Positions 26,631 to 35,268 of a DNA stretch of 64,000 nt are shown here, in pieces (position 1 is the stretch's first letter; each line of letters opens with the position of its first letter). The notes below the pieces were generated by a model, which was not told where the DNA came from, did not search any database, and was given only the letters and a program-made list of their open reading frames with translations. The position numbers and the translations under genes are program-made. This stretch comes from Halalkalibacter alkalisediminis (lineage in GTDB: Bacteria; Bacillota; Bacilli; Bacillales; Bacillaceae_D), in NCBI RefSeq assembly GCF_028610705.1, contig NZ_JAQQWT010000006.1:62001-126000 (forward strand). The letters run 5' to 3'.

Positions 26631-27467
26631 TTATTCTTTACGAAAAAATCCAAAAATCCCTGCTGTTTCAACAATATTCGTAAAAGCATTAGGATCTACA
26701 TCTTGAATGACCTGCTTCAATTCATATAATTCGTAACGCGTTATCACAATCATAAGTACCTCTTGATTTTCTGAAGTGTATCCACCTTTTGCTGGAATTC
26801 TCGTAATTCCTCTTGTTACCCGTTGATGAATAGCTTCTCGCAATCGATCAGCGTTTTTCGTCACAATCATGGCTGTAAGCTTAACATGACGAGTGTAAAT
26901 AGCATCAATGACTCTCGAAGACACATATAATGTCACTAAAGTATACAATGCTTTTTCTGGATCAAACAACAGGCCAGATGTTATCACAATCACACTATTT
27001 AATCCTAAAAAGTAAATTCCTACCGGTCGATCACTTACTCTTGATAAAATAAGTGCGATAATATCAAGGCCTCCAGAAGAAGAACCCCATTTCAGTGGAA
27101 TTCCAGCTCCTAAGGCTAAAATCACTCCACCAAACACCGCATTTAATAAGATATCTGGTGAGAATTGCCAGACAGGAATTAGTTCAAGAAAAAAGGTGGT
27201 AAGTGCAACATTAAGAAAGCTGTATACGGTAAAACTTTTACCAATCTTCAACCAGCCAAGAATCGCTACAGGAACATTTAATATAAAAAGCAGTACCCCT
27301 GTTGACAACGGGATGACTGTGGCAATGATTTGGGCTACTCCAGTGAACCCACTTGCAAATACGTTAGCAGGGATTAGAAAGAAGTTTAACCCAGCCGCTA
27401 TAAATAAAGCTCCAACTATAACCGCTAAAATCTTTTGAATTTCTTGGATTGTTTTTTTTCTCATCAT
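26631..27467 (-). CDS. yitT: YitT family membrane protein
   Basis: The 278-residue protein has five to six N-terminal helices (LAVIVGALFIAAGLNFFLIP ...) with the conserved segment KWGSSSGGLDIIALIL, and a C-terminal soluble DUF2179 domain (RGITRIPAKGGYTSENQEVLMIVI split here). The family is of unknown function and lies next to ipi and yitV-like genes as in B. subtilis. Two adjacent ATG codons could start it; GGGAG is 10 nt upstream of the first. Confidence 0.92.
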   Translation of the reverse strand: MMRKKTIQEIQKILAVIVGALFIAAGLNFFLIPANVFASGFTGVAQIIATVIPLSTGVLLFILNVPVAILGWLKIGKSFTVYSFLNVALTTFFLELIPVWQFSPDILLNAVFGGVILALGAGIPLKWGSSSGGLDIIALILSRVSDRPVGIYFLGLNSVIVITSGLLFDPEKALYTLVTLYVSSRVIDAIYTRHVKLTAMIVTKNADRLREAIHQRVTRGITRIPAKGGYTSENQEVLMIVITRYELYELKQVIQDVDPNAFTNIVETAGIFGFFRKE

Positions 27468-27483
27468 TCGTCACTTACTCCCA

Positions 27484-28260
27484 TTACGAAGAGACCTTTC
27501 CTAAGTGTTGTTCAAACCACTCAACCGAGCGAAGAACAGCCGCACGTGAAACTTTATGACCGGTCTGCTCTGATAGAAATTGAAGCTTGTCTGGTTGGTC
27601 TTCATAATTAACTGTTAGCTCTTCATATAATTTCTCTGAGAAAGGGTAAGGTACGACTCGGTCTTCCTTACCATGCCAAATAAATAAAGGGCGACCGTTA
27701 AGTTTATTTAATTGCGCCGTTAAATCAAAAGGCTTTATTTGCTTAAACATCTCTTCTTTTACTTTTTGTTCAATGGTTAACCCTTTTTCTTCAACAACTG
27801 ATAATAATCCATTAGCAAAAGATTCATAATAAGCCGTTCCCATAAATGAGGCAGCCGTATGAATCCAGTTGTACTGAGTTAACGCTCCATACATCGTAAT
27901 CGCTCCCATTGAAGTCCCAATAATCCCAACCTTAGGGCTGTCAATGACATGGCTTCTTTCTAAGGCTAATTTCATTTGATTCAATTCATTAATGGATGTA
28001 AGGACGATTTCCCAAAAAGCTAAATTCCTCTTCTTCTCATCCATCTCATTCTCACGTTCACCATGATGGAGAGCGTCGGGTAGGACCACTCTGAATCCCT
28101 TCTCAGCTAGTAAATAAGCTACATGGAGATTATGTTCTTTTGCACTTGTAAAACCGTGCAGAAAGAATATAATCGGAGCATTCCTCTCCATCCGGTGTTC
28201 TTCTTTCACTACATGTAACGTAGGAACTTGAGCAATCGTTTCATTTTTTATTGTAATCAT
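27484..28260 (-). CDS. yitV: alpha/beta hydrolase, YitV-type esterase
   Basis: The 258-residue serine hydrolase has the oxyanion-hole text FLHGFTSAKEHN, nucleophile elbow GTSMGA, an acid in HGKEDRVVPY and the catalytic His in EQTGHKVS. An intact Ser-Asp-His triad implies esterase or peptidase activity. Start ATG 28260 has AAAGGGTG upstream; the GTG at 28272 lies in that site. It precedes yitT by 16 nt in the same operon. Confidence 0.85.
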   Translation of the reverse strand: MITIKNETIAQVPTLHVVKEEHRMERNAPIIFFLHGFTSAKEHNLHVAYLLAEKGFRVVLPDALHHGERENEMDEKKRNLAFWEIVLTSINELNQMKLALERSHVIDSPKVGIIGTSMGAITMYGALTQYNWIHTAASFMGTAYYESFANGLLSVVEEKGLTIEQKVKEEMFKQIKPFDLTAQLNKLNGRPLFIWHGKEDRVVPYPFSEKLYEELTVNYEDQPDKLQFLSEQTGHKVSRAAVLRSVEWFEQHLGKVSS

Positions 28261-28362
28261 GTTGTCTTTCACCCTTTATTAAACAGTTTTACTAATTATA
28301 TCATTTGAAAATAGTGAATTCACTTTACCACTAACCGACCAAAGACACAAGAAAAGCCACCC

Positions 28363-28635
28363 TTATTGGTGACTTTTCTGCTGCTTGTTATTATAATATT
28401 GAATACTTGTGAGGGCACCCTCTCCAACCATCTTATGATCCTCAAAATCATGCGGGTGGGAATGACCTAAATGCTGCGTAAATTCCTTTTTAGTCCTTTT
28501 TTCTTTTCTTGATATCTTTTTATACATGCTCTGAATAGATTGAGAAAGCTTTGTCCTCAGATTTCGTTTTCCTAAGATAACAGTCGTTGCTCCAGCTAAT
28601 GCAGCAACAGATGCGATCACTGATTTCTTTGCCAT
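28363..28635 (-). CDS. small hypothetical protein with N-terminal hydrophobic segment (90 aa)
   Basis: The 90-residue product has a short hydrophobic start (VIASVAALAGATTVIL) and a long basic helix with many Lys/Arg, then a His-rich patch LGHSHPHDFEDH that could bind metal. AAAAAGGTGGAG precedes the ATG. It is upstream of yitV by about 100 nt on the same strand. No family recognised. Confidence 0.6.
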   Translation of the reverse strand: MAKKSVIASVAALAGATTVILGKRNLRTKLSQSIQSMYKKISRKEKRTKKEFTQHLGHSHPHDFEDHKMVGEGALTSIQYYNNKQQKSHQ

Positions 28636-28760
28636 TTTATCTCCACCTTTTTAGTGTGCTACTAATCATATACCCACCATTTCGACATTAAAACATCTCA
28701 GTCATACAATTAGCTAAAACGGACAATCTATAATTGAAAACGATTGAAAGAGGTGAAGAC

Positions 28761-28892
28761 ATGTCCCGAACAGGAGATAATAATAAAAAGAGAAAAGACA
28801 ACAGTGCCCTAAACCGTAAAAAAAATGAACATGCCCATGCAAATGCTGAACATGGCAAACATGACTATTCTAAAAAGACAGACCATCTATAA
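28761..28892 (+). CDS. small hypothetical protein (43 aa)
   Basis: ATG 28761 follows AAGAGGTGAAGAC, a good ribosome binding site. The product is very hydrophilic, Lys-, Asn- and His-rich (MSRTGDNNKKRKDN ... HAHANAEHGKHDY), without hydrophobic segments. Resembles small basic Bacillus proteins in composition only. A hairpin with T run follows 13 nt after the stop. Confidence 0.55.
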   Translation: MSRTGDNNKKRKDNSALNRKKNEHAHANAEHGKHDYSKKTDHL

Positions 28893-28902
28893 ATAGTCTA
28901 AG

Positions 28903-28927
28903 AGCAATGAGCGGACCATTGCTTTTT
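28903..28927 (+). repeat. shortened relative of the structured repeat, acting as a hairpin terminator
   Basis: AGCAATGAGCGGACCATTGCT is followed by TTTTT. It joins the left end of the repeat family (GCAATGAGCGGA, identical to copy 2) directly to the right end (CCATTGC), as if the middle were deleted. The 7-bp stem plus T5 probably terminates the 43-aa gene. Confidence 0.5.
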
Positions 28928-28974
28928 AGTTTAGCCAAACGATAAGTACGTTTCAAGCGTATGGAGCCATGACT

Positions 28975-28995
28975 CTTCTTCGAGTAGGCTTTCAT
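28975..28995 (+). repeat. 21-bp repeat, inverted copy at 31988-32008
   Basis: CTTCTTCGAGTAGGCTTTCAT matches the reverse complement of 31988-32008 at 20 of 21 positions. Just before it, GCGTATGGAGCCATGAC resembles the right end of the structured repeat (GCGTGTGGAGCCATTGC), so this may be a decayed copy. The rest of 28928-29041 shows no gene. Confidence 0.5.
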
Positions 28996-29041
28996 ATTTC
29001 ATAAAAACCCAAACTTACGATCAAATATTATTGTCACCAAT

Positions 29042-29083
29042 AAAACTCCAAAAGCTCTATTTACCAGAGCTCTTGGAGTTTTT
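29042..29083. terminator. bidirectional terminator after the rhodanese gene
   Basis: AAAACTCCAAAAGCTCT pairs with AGAGCTCTTGGAGTTTT (one A-C mismatch) around a 7-nt loop; A and T runs on both sides. It follows the minus-strand rhodanese stop at 29095. Confidence 0.85.
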
Positions 29084-29094
29084 ATAATTACGTT

Positions 29095-29463
29095 CTATAA
29101 GTTCAATTCTTTTACCTCTTTAACAACCCATTCAGCACCTGTCTTAACTTCGCCATCCCAAGCTAACATGCCTCCATTATAGTTAGTTACATCTTTAAAT
29201 CCTTGATTTTTTAAATACATAGCTACGTTTTGACTACGTCCACCACTACGACAAACAAATAGGTAAGATTGATCTTTATCAAGCTGATCAATCACTGTAG
29301 GAATCGTTCCCATTGGGATTAATGGTAGGCCGGGAATATGCGCTTCCTCGTATTCTTCAAGTTCACGAACATCTATAATGATTGGTTTTTCCACTTCGCT
29401 TTTGAGTAGTTCTTTTAATTCTTCTTTATCCACCTGTTTAATACCATCTTGTTCAAATGCCAT
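29095..29463 (-). CDS. rhodanese-like domain protein
   Basis: The 122-residue single-domain rhodanese has IIIDVRELEEYEEAHIPG and the active-site Cys in FVCRSGGRSQNVA. Such proteins carry sulfane sulfur or act as sulfurtransferases. ATG 29463 has TGAGGTGATTGAC upstream. It follows the AI-2E-type permease gene by 27 nt, likely one operon. Confidence 0.92.
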   Translation of the reverse strand: MAFEQDGIKQVDKEELKELLKSEVEKPIIIDVRELEEYEEAHIPGLPLIPMGTIPTVIDQLDKDQSYLFVCRSGGRSQNVAMYLKNQGFKDVTNYNGGMLAWDGEVKTGAEWVVKEVKELNL

Positions 29464-29490
29464 GTCAATCACCTCATAAGTTTATTTAGT

Positions 29491-30576
29491 TTAATCAATC
29501 GTTGTATTTCTTAATAACCATAACCGATAAATATGTAACACTAACACTTTTCCTACTGCATAAGTTGGTACCGCTAATAGAAGGCCTAACAGCCCTGCAA
29601 AGCGTCCAGCTACTAAGAGCAAAAAGATAATGGTTAAAGGATGGATCGATAATTTCCTTCCCATAATTTGTGGGGAGATTAAATTGCTTTCAATTTGCTG
29701 AACGATAACAACAACCGCAATTACCAGTAACGCCATTAACGGTGAATGCAGCAAACCCACAATGACTGCTGGAATGGTCCCGATCCATGGACCTACAAAC
29801 GGGATAACATTGGTAAACATGGCCACCAAGGCTAAGACGAGTGGGTAATCAAGTCCGATAATAAGAAAAGCAATATAGGCAAGAATTCCTACACAAATAC
29901 TAACAAGAATTTGACCTTGTATATAAGAGCTTAGCGCATAATCCATCGCTTTTAGGACTTCTCTTCCCTCATTCTGTCTTTTTTCAGGTAGAAGTTTTAG
30001 AAGTTGATTTGGCGCCTTTTCTCCTTCTTTCAACATGTAAAACAGAACAAATGGAATAATGATGAGTATGATAAGGGTATTTGCAACAAAGCCAATAAAA
30101 CCTGCTATATTTTGCCCAATATTAGCGATAAAATTATTCAAATAATTAGCTAACTCCATCATAATTTCTTCTAGAGAAAAATTATCAGTCTCTTGAAATC
30201 GTGAGATGTACTCATTTTCTTGCAAGCTTATAAACATATCTCGAATTTCATTAATAAATACTGGCATATTTCGTGTGAAACTGTAAAATTGTTTTTGTAA
30301 TTCTGGACCTATGATGAAGATAACCGCTGTTACTAATCCAACTACTCCTAAATATAATAGAAGGATCGCAACAGTCCTCGGTAGCCTGATGGAAAGAAGG
30401 TTCACGAAAGGACGTAACAAATAGAACAAAACTCCACCTAATATAATAGGTGCAAACAAAGTCTGAACTAAGATAGCAATAGGCCTAAACACCCAATCAA
30501 TTAATGAACCTAAGTAAATAATAACAAAAATTAATACAATTCCGTATCCGATTCGGAAAGCTTTTGTTTGTGGCAT
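29491..30576 (-). CDS. AI-2E / PerM family permease
   Basis: The 361-residue membrane protein has about eight helices, the family's large extracytoplasmic segment between helices 3 and 4, and the conserved text VPFVGPWIGTIPAVIVGLL-type loop (here VIPFVGPWIGTIPA) and SPQIMGRKLSIHPLTII. Members include TqsA (AI-2 export) and Na+/H+ antiporter-type proteins of halophilic Bacilli; substrate is undetermined. AGAAGGG precedes the ATG by about 10 nt. Confidence 0.88.
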   Translation of the reverse strand: MPQTKAFRIGYGIVLIFVIIYLGSLIDWVFRPIAILVQTLFAPIILGGVLFYLLRPFVNLLSIRLPRTVAILLLYLGVVGLVTAVIFIIGPELQKQFYSFTRNMPVFINEIRDMFISLQENEYISRFQETDNFSLEEIMMELANYLNNFIANIGQNIAGFIGFVANTLIILIIIPFVLFYMLKEGEKAPNQLLKLLPEKRQNEGREVLKAMDYALSSYIQGQILVSICVGILAYIAFLIIGLDYPLVLALVAMFTNVIPFVGPWIGTIPAVIVGLLHSPLMALLVIAVVVIVQQIESNLISPQIMGRKLSIHPLTIIFLLLVAGRFAGLLGLLLAVPTYAVGKVLVLHIYRLWLLRNTTID

Positions 30577-30794
30577 AGCATTATTCCCTTCTGCTTATTT
30601 CTTTTTATAATTGTACCATTTTCTTCCGATTTCTTCTTCCTTTTCCATCTTGTAAATTCAACATAACGCATTCAAACACAATCTGTCGAATTTAGTCATT
30701 ATCATTCAACATAATGAATGTAGGATTTAAACTAATAGATTTCATAAATTTTATCATGCTTATGAAATCATTACGATTAAAAGGGCGGAATGAA

Positions 30795-31125
30795 ATGATA
30801 ATAAAACATTGGACACTTCTCATAATAGGAGTGTTCATCCTTCTTCTAAGTGCGTGTGGACAAGGAACTGCCGTTAGTGATGAACAACATGGACATCCTG
30901 CTGCCACAGAAGAACCAAGTGTGGTAGAAGAAGATACCGTTGACACCGAATAGTAGAAGAGTCAGAAGCAGTTGCTGTTGAGGTAAATTCAGAAACTAAA
31001 AGTGAACAAACAGAAGAAACAGTTTTTGAATTCACTTCAACCGTTAAGCTAATTTTCTCGGATAATAATCTAATGGATATAGTGGGACTTGTCTTTTTCA
31101 TGATCAATGTGAAGATGAGTTCTAA
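30795..31125 (+). pseudogene. frameshifted small lipoprotein gene
   Basis: ATG 30795 begins a lipoprotein signal (IIGVFILLLSACGQG) followed by an acidic Glu/Thr/Val-rich region, which stops at TAGTAG (30951-30956). The coding character continues without pause one frame over (VEESEAVAVEVNSETKSE from 30953, then FEFTSTVKLIFSDN), and a third frame near the end offers YSGTCLFHDQCEDEF before TAA at 31123. I read this as one gene broken by one or two small indels. A genuine 52-aa lipopeptide cannot be excluded. Confidence 0.5.
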
Positions 31126-31206
31126 TACGCTTTCCTATTTTTTCTATAGGACAACTTATGAACTCATGATACACTAATAGAAACTACTTGTTTGAGGTGA
31201 CTATGG

Positions 31207-31938
31207 TTGAAATTATTCTTTCCACTTCTTTTATTTTTGCTACTTCTTAGCGGTTGCTTAGGTCCGTCAACTCCTTCTAGAGAACTTGTTCAAACCGCTG
31301 AAAATAATCGTATTCAAGTTCAATTTGATAAGATCGAAGAAGCAGAATGGGAAGGAAATAATGGTTTCTTTATCTATATCTTGGCTACTTCATTATTTGA
31401 TTATCATGTAGATAACGATTTCCTTTATCGAATGGGTTCAACTATCATAGATCAGGACGGTCAAACATACAAAGCTTTATTTTCAGAAACGATTGAGTCT
31501 GATTTAGGTTCTGATACCATCTTGTTTAGGCAGTTTTATTCACCCATTCTTAATGACTCTATAGAAACATTATCCATTGACGTTTTTGTCAAGCCAACTT
31601 ACTATAAACGGAACGTGGTTTTTCAAGATCTTGAGGATGATATGAGTGATCTTTTAACAAATGATCTCTATATCCAACAAGTTCAAGTTGAAAATAATCA
31701 AATTCATCTAAATGTCTTTGATGTTCATAATTTAAATGGACTGACGGTTACCTTAAGACAAGAAAATGAAGACATTTTTCCTGCTTATACAAGAACAAGT
31801 TATAGTCAAGAAACAAATCAGTTGACAGCGTCGTATGAGTTTACCAAAGCAGTAACCGAACCATTCACGCTCACACTGAATCGTCTAAAACTTCAAGACC
31901 AAATCTGGCATTTTACTATAGATGTTCCAACGAACTAA
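31207..31938 (+). CDS. hypothetical lipoprotein (243 aa)
   Basis: The TTG at 31207 has GAGGTGACTATGG just upstream. The product begins with a signal peptide and lipobox LLLLSGC, then about 220 residues of beta-rich, acidic sequence with no Cys. No family recognised. It follows the frameshifted lipoprotein gene, and both may be surface proteins of one cluster. Confidence 0.75.
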   Translation: MKLFFPLLLFLLLLSGCLGPSTPSRELVQTAENNRIQVQFDKIEEAEWEGNNGFFIYILATSLFDYHVDNDFLYRMGSTIIDQDGQTYKALFSETIESDLGSDTILFRQFYSPILNDSIETLSIDVFVKPTYYKRNVVFQDLEDDMSDLLTNDLYIQQVQVENNQIHLNVFDVHNLNGLTVTLRQENEDIFPAYTRTSYSQETNQLTASYEFTKAVTEPFTLTLNRLKLQDQIWHFTIDVPTN

Positions 31939-31987
31939 GGAGTTGATTCTTTTTGGGATCAACTATTTTGAGAAATAATCCGAGTGA

Positions 31988-32008
31988 ATGAAAGCTTACT
32001 CGAAGAAG
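31988..32008 (-). repeat. 21-bp repeat, inverted copy of 28975-28995
   Basis: Its reverse complement matches CTTCTTCGAGTAGGCTTTCAT with one difference and is preceded (minus strand) by GAGATTG, reminiscent of the CATTGC end of the structured repeat followed by TTCTTC in copy 1. Confidence 0.45.
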
Positions 32009-32030
32009 CAATCTCTACTCATTACTTTTA

Positions 32031-32060
32031 AGAAAGACGACTAAAGTCGTCTTTCTTTTT
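32031..32060 (+). terminator. terminator before the radical SAM gene
   Basis: AGAAAGACGACT pairs with AGTCGTCTTTCT and is followed by TTTT; it lies about 95 nt after the 243-aa lipoprotein gene. Confidence 0.85.
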
Positions 32061-32137
32061 ATTCACTTATTTTAACATCCTACACAAGATGTGTTATGAT
32101 CTAGTACGTAACTAAGCTTAAGAATTGAGGGGTACCC

Positions 32138-33892
32138 ATGAAAACCGTCGTCACGACGTTGAATGCCAAATACATCCATACATGTTTAGCACTGCGTTGC
32201 CTTAAAGCCTATGCTGAGCCTGAATTTCCAATAGAAATGGTCGAGTATACGATAAAAGATCCTACGATGAATATTGTTTCGGACCTTTATGAACGAAAAC
32301 CAGATGTTATCGGGTTTAGTTGCTATATCTGGAACATTGAAGAAACAATTAAAGTCATTAACATGATCAAAAAAGTAATGCCACATACAAAAATTATCCT
32401 AGGTGGACCCGAAGTTTCTTATGATGTGAACGATTGGTTAAAAACTTTAGAAAACGTCGATTTCATTGTTATCGGTGAAGGAGAAGAGACTTTCAAGCAC
32501 TTGCTAGAAGAAATGAGTACAACTAAGAAATACCACATGGTGTTTGGTCTCGCTTATCGAAAAGATGAAGAAATCATTATTACCGCACCTAGACCTAAAC
32601 TAAAACTTGATGACGTACCAACACCTTATCGATTCCCTGAAGATCTTGATGGTTTAAGTAAGAGGGTCACTTACTTTGAAACTAGCCGAGGTTGTCCTTA
32701 TAGTTGTCAGTTCTGCTTGTCTTCGATTGAAGTAGGTGTTCGCTATGTTGATATCGAACGAGTCAAATCTGATTTATTGTTCTTAATTGAGAGTGGAGCA
32801 AAATTAATAAAGTTTGTCGATCGCACATTTAATATTAAACGAGATTACGCTTTAGAGATTTTTCGTTTCCTCATCGACAATCATCAAGACTGTGTCTTTC
32901 AGTTCGAAATAACAGCAGATATAATGAGACCTGAAGTCCTCTCCTATTTAAATGAACATGCACCATCTGGCATTTTCCGTTTTGAAATTGGTGTTCAATC
33001 TACTAATGATGCGACGAATGAACTAGTGATGCGCCGTCAAAACTTTGAAAAACTAAAAAGAACAGTAATGATGGTTAAAGAGGGTGGCAAAATTGATCAA
33101 CATCTTGACTTAATTGCTGGCTTACCTGACGAAGATTACGCTTCTTTCCGCAATACATTTAATGATGTCTTCGAAATGCGTCCTGAGGAAATGCAGCTTG
33201 GTTTTTTAAAAATGCTACGCGGGACTGGATTAAGACTCCGCGCTGACCAACATGACTATGTCTATATGGATCATTCTCCTTATGAGATCCTTCAAAACAA
33301 TGTATTAAGTTTTGATGAAATTATTCGTATTAAACGAGTGGAAGATGTCCTTGAGAAGTATTGGAATGACCATCGAATGGACCGTACCATTGAATATTTA
33401 GTTACTCATGAGTTTGACTCAGCTTTCGACTTTTTCCAAGAGTTTGGCGACTATTGGGACGAGCGTGGATGGGCACGAATTGGACATCAGTTAGAAGATT
33501 TATTTTCAAGATTAGACCAATTTTTACTTCATCGACAAAGAACAAGTAAGCTAGAAACGATCCGTGGCCTTATGATGGTCGACTTCTTTGATAATCATAA
33601 ACATAAGCCACGCAAAACATGGTGGAATTTTTCTCTTACGAAACAAGAGCAGTCTAGATTCTTACTAATCTTAGCCGATCAACCTGAACTCGTTTCAAAT
33701 CATTTTGCCTCATTGGCATTAAACGAAAAAGAACTACACAAACATACAATGATTGAAACCGTGCCATTTCATTTAACGAAAGATGCAGTAAACGATGAGC
33801 CAAGCCTGTTGATCGCTTATTTCAATCCTAAAACAAATCAATCTCAGGTGTTTACTTCACCACTTGAAAAATTAACTTCTCACATAAATTAA
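32138..33892 (+). CDS. B12-binding radical SAM protein (DUF4080 C-terminus)
   Basis: The 584-residue protein has an N-terminal cobalamin-binding Rossmann domain (about 1-140; ILGGPEVSYD and VIGEGEETF), a radical SAM TIM barrel with the Fe-S motif CPYSCQFC (CxxxCxxC) near residue 192, and a C-terminal part ending with a DUF4080-like domain. Class B radical SAM enzymes use S-adenosylmethionine and often cobalamin for methylation or rearrangement; the substrate is unknown. GAGGGGT precedes the ATG; it is monocistronic with its own terminator. Confidence 0.9.
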   Translation: MKTVVTTLNAKYIHTCLALRCLKAYAEPEFPIEMVEYTIKDPTMNIVSDLYERKPDVIGFSCYIWNIEETIKVINMIKKVMPHTKIILGGPEVSYDVNDWLKTLENVDFIVIGEGEETFKHLLEEMSTTKKYHMVFGLAYRKDEEIIITAPRPKLKLDDVPTPYRFPEDLDGLSKRVTYFETSRGCPYSCQFCLSSIEVGVRYVDIERVKSDLLFLIESGAKLIKFVDRTFNIKRDYALEIFRFLIDNHQDCVFQFEITADIMRPEVLSYLNEHAPSGIFRFEIGVQSTNDATNELVMRRQNFEKLKRTVMMVKEGGKIDQHLDLIAGLPDEDYASFRNTFNDVFEMRPEEMQLGFLKMLRGTGLRLRADQHDYVYMDHSPYEILQNNVLSFDEIIRIKRVEDVLEKYWNDHRMDRTIEYLVTHEFDSAFDFFQEFGDYWDERGWARIGHQLEDLFSRLDQFLLHRQRTSKLETIRGLMMVDFFDNHKHKPRKTWWNFSLTKQEQSRFLLILADQPELVSNHFASLALNEKELHKHTMIETVPFHLTKDAVNDEPSLLIAYFNPKTNQSQVFTSPLEKLTSHIN

Positions 33893-33925
33893 AAAAAGGG
33901 AGCCAACCTCATGGCTCCTTTTTTT
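33891..33925 (+). terminator. terminator of the radical SAM gene
   Basis: A7-GG(G)AGCCA pairs with TGGCTCC-T7 around a short loop, starting at the stop codon; the flanking A and T runs make it bidirectional. Confidence 0.92.
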
Positions 33926-34072
33926 CTTAATCAATCAAGTTTTTCTATAAGAACAGGGAATTGACTGCAGCTTTGCAATCACTCATTTTTCATGCCTCCA
34001 TTTATCTTATGAAGTTACACACTAGCATTATAGTATTATTCTACTTCACTTTCTCTTTAATTGGAATCTTGT

Positions 34073-35086
34073 TTAATTATTGTAGATCTTTTGTTCATAT
34101 TCCTGTAATAACAAAGACACTGCCCTTGTCGCACTGCTTTTCCCTAATAATACATCCTTTTTCACATCTGGTAATTGCGATTTTATAAATGGGTAATCGT
34201 AAAAACGCTTTAAGATTTGCTCTTCTAATAAGGAATGAAACCAGTTAGTAGCTTGTTCTTTTCTTCGTAGTTCGAATTGTTGCGTATTTTTCATATGCTG
34301 ATGGAACCTTTCAATCGTTTCCCAGCATTCGCTGATACCCCTTCCTGTAAGAGCAGACACTGTGTCTATCTCTGTTTCCCAACCTTCTGTTACACTAGGA
34401 AGCATATGGAACATCCGTTTGAATTCTACTTTTGCCTGTTCGGCAGCTTGTCGATTCGTTCCGTCAGCTTTATTGATGAGCATGATATCAACCATTTCCA
34501 TAATCCCTTTTTTCATGCCTTGTAATTCGTCACCTGCTCCAGTAAGCATTAACACTATAAAACAATCAACCATTGATCTAACCGTAACTTCACTTTGTCC
34601 TACACCTACTGTTTCAACCATAATAATGTCATACCCAGCAGCTTCACATAGCAACAGAGTTTCTCTTGTTTTCCTTGCGACTCCACCTAAATTTCCTCCA
34701 GCAGGCGAAGGACGTACAAACGCGTTAGGATGCCTAGAAAGCTGATCCATCCTCGTTTTATCTCCGAGTATACTTCCTTGTGAAAGCGAGCTAGACGGGT
34801 CAACAGCTAGTACAGCAACTCGATGTCCTTGCTCGGCTAATTTCAATCCAAAGGCCTCTATAAAAGTACTCTTTCCAGCCCCTGGTACACCTGTAATTCC
34901 AATTCTAATAGAGTTTCCAGTTTGTGGAATGACCGATGTCAATACATCCTGAGCCATTGAAAAATGACGTGCTGCATTACTTTCAACAAGAGTGATCGCT
35001 CTTGCCAAAACCGCTCTATTATTAGACCTTACCCCTTCTACATATTCCTCTAAGGAGAGTTCAACACGTTTTTTATAAACATCCAA
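34073..35086 (-). CDS. meaB: methylmalonyl-CoA mutase-associated GTPase (MeaB/ArgK)
   Basis: The G-protein chaperone protects and reloads cobalamin in methylmalonyl-CoA mutase. It has Walker A GVPGAGKS, VDPSSSLSQGSILGDKTRM, the switch-like VETVGVGQSE and base motif NKAD. TTG 35086 is 11 nt from AGGAG; a GTG at 35098 overlaps that site, so the exact start is uncertain. It lies downstream of mutB, separated by a terminator, consistent with the mutase module. Confidence 0.93.
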   Translation of the reverse strand: MDVYKKRVELSLEEYVEGVRSNNRAVLARAITLVESNAARHFSMAQDVLTSVIPQTGNSIRIGITGVPGAGKSTFIEAFGLKLAEQGHRVAVLAVDPSSSLSQGSILGDKTRMDQLSRHPNAFVRPSPAGGNLGGVARKTRETLLLCEAAGYDIIMVETVGVGQSEVTVRSMVDCFIVLMLTGAGDELQGMKKGIMEMVDIMLINKADGTNRQAAEQAKVEFKRMFHMLPSVTEGWETEIDTVSALTGRGISECWETIERFHQHMKNTQQFELRRKEQATNWFHSLLEEQILKRFYDYPFIKSQLPDVKKDVLLGKSSATRAVSLLLQEYEQKIYNN

Positions 35087-35218
35087 TTTAAGACACACTC
35101 CTTTTTAAAAACAACCATTGCCCTTTCTTATTCCCCTGACATCTTCATTCCCATTTATTATAACGGATTCTCAAGCACTATTGGTTGCTCTTAAGCATTC
35201 TTGCATCTACCTTCAACA

Positions 35219-35252
35219 TAAAAAGAGGAAGCAGACATACTCTTCCTCTTTT
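35219..35252 (-). terminator. terminator between mutB and meaB
   Basis: On the minus strand AAAAGAGGAAG/CTTCCTCTTTT (11 bp) with a 10-nt loop and T5. It lies 17 nt after mutB, so meaB transcription would need read-through or its own promoter. Confidence 0.8.
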
Positions 35253-35268
35253 CTACTTATTTTTACAA

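Noticed and set aside
30951-30956. TAGTAG read as recoded (pyrrolysine-type) stop in the lipoprotein gene
   Set aside because: Two consecutive UAG codons and a clear switch to another reading frame point to an indel, not recoding.
34362-34745. Plus-strand frame of 127 codons
   Set aside because: Shadow of meaB on the opposite strand; no ribosome binding site and no recognisable protein.
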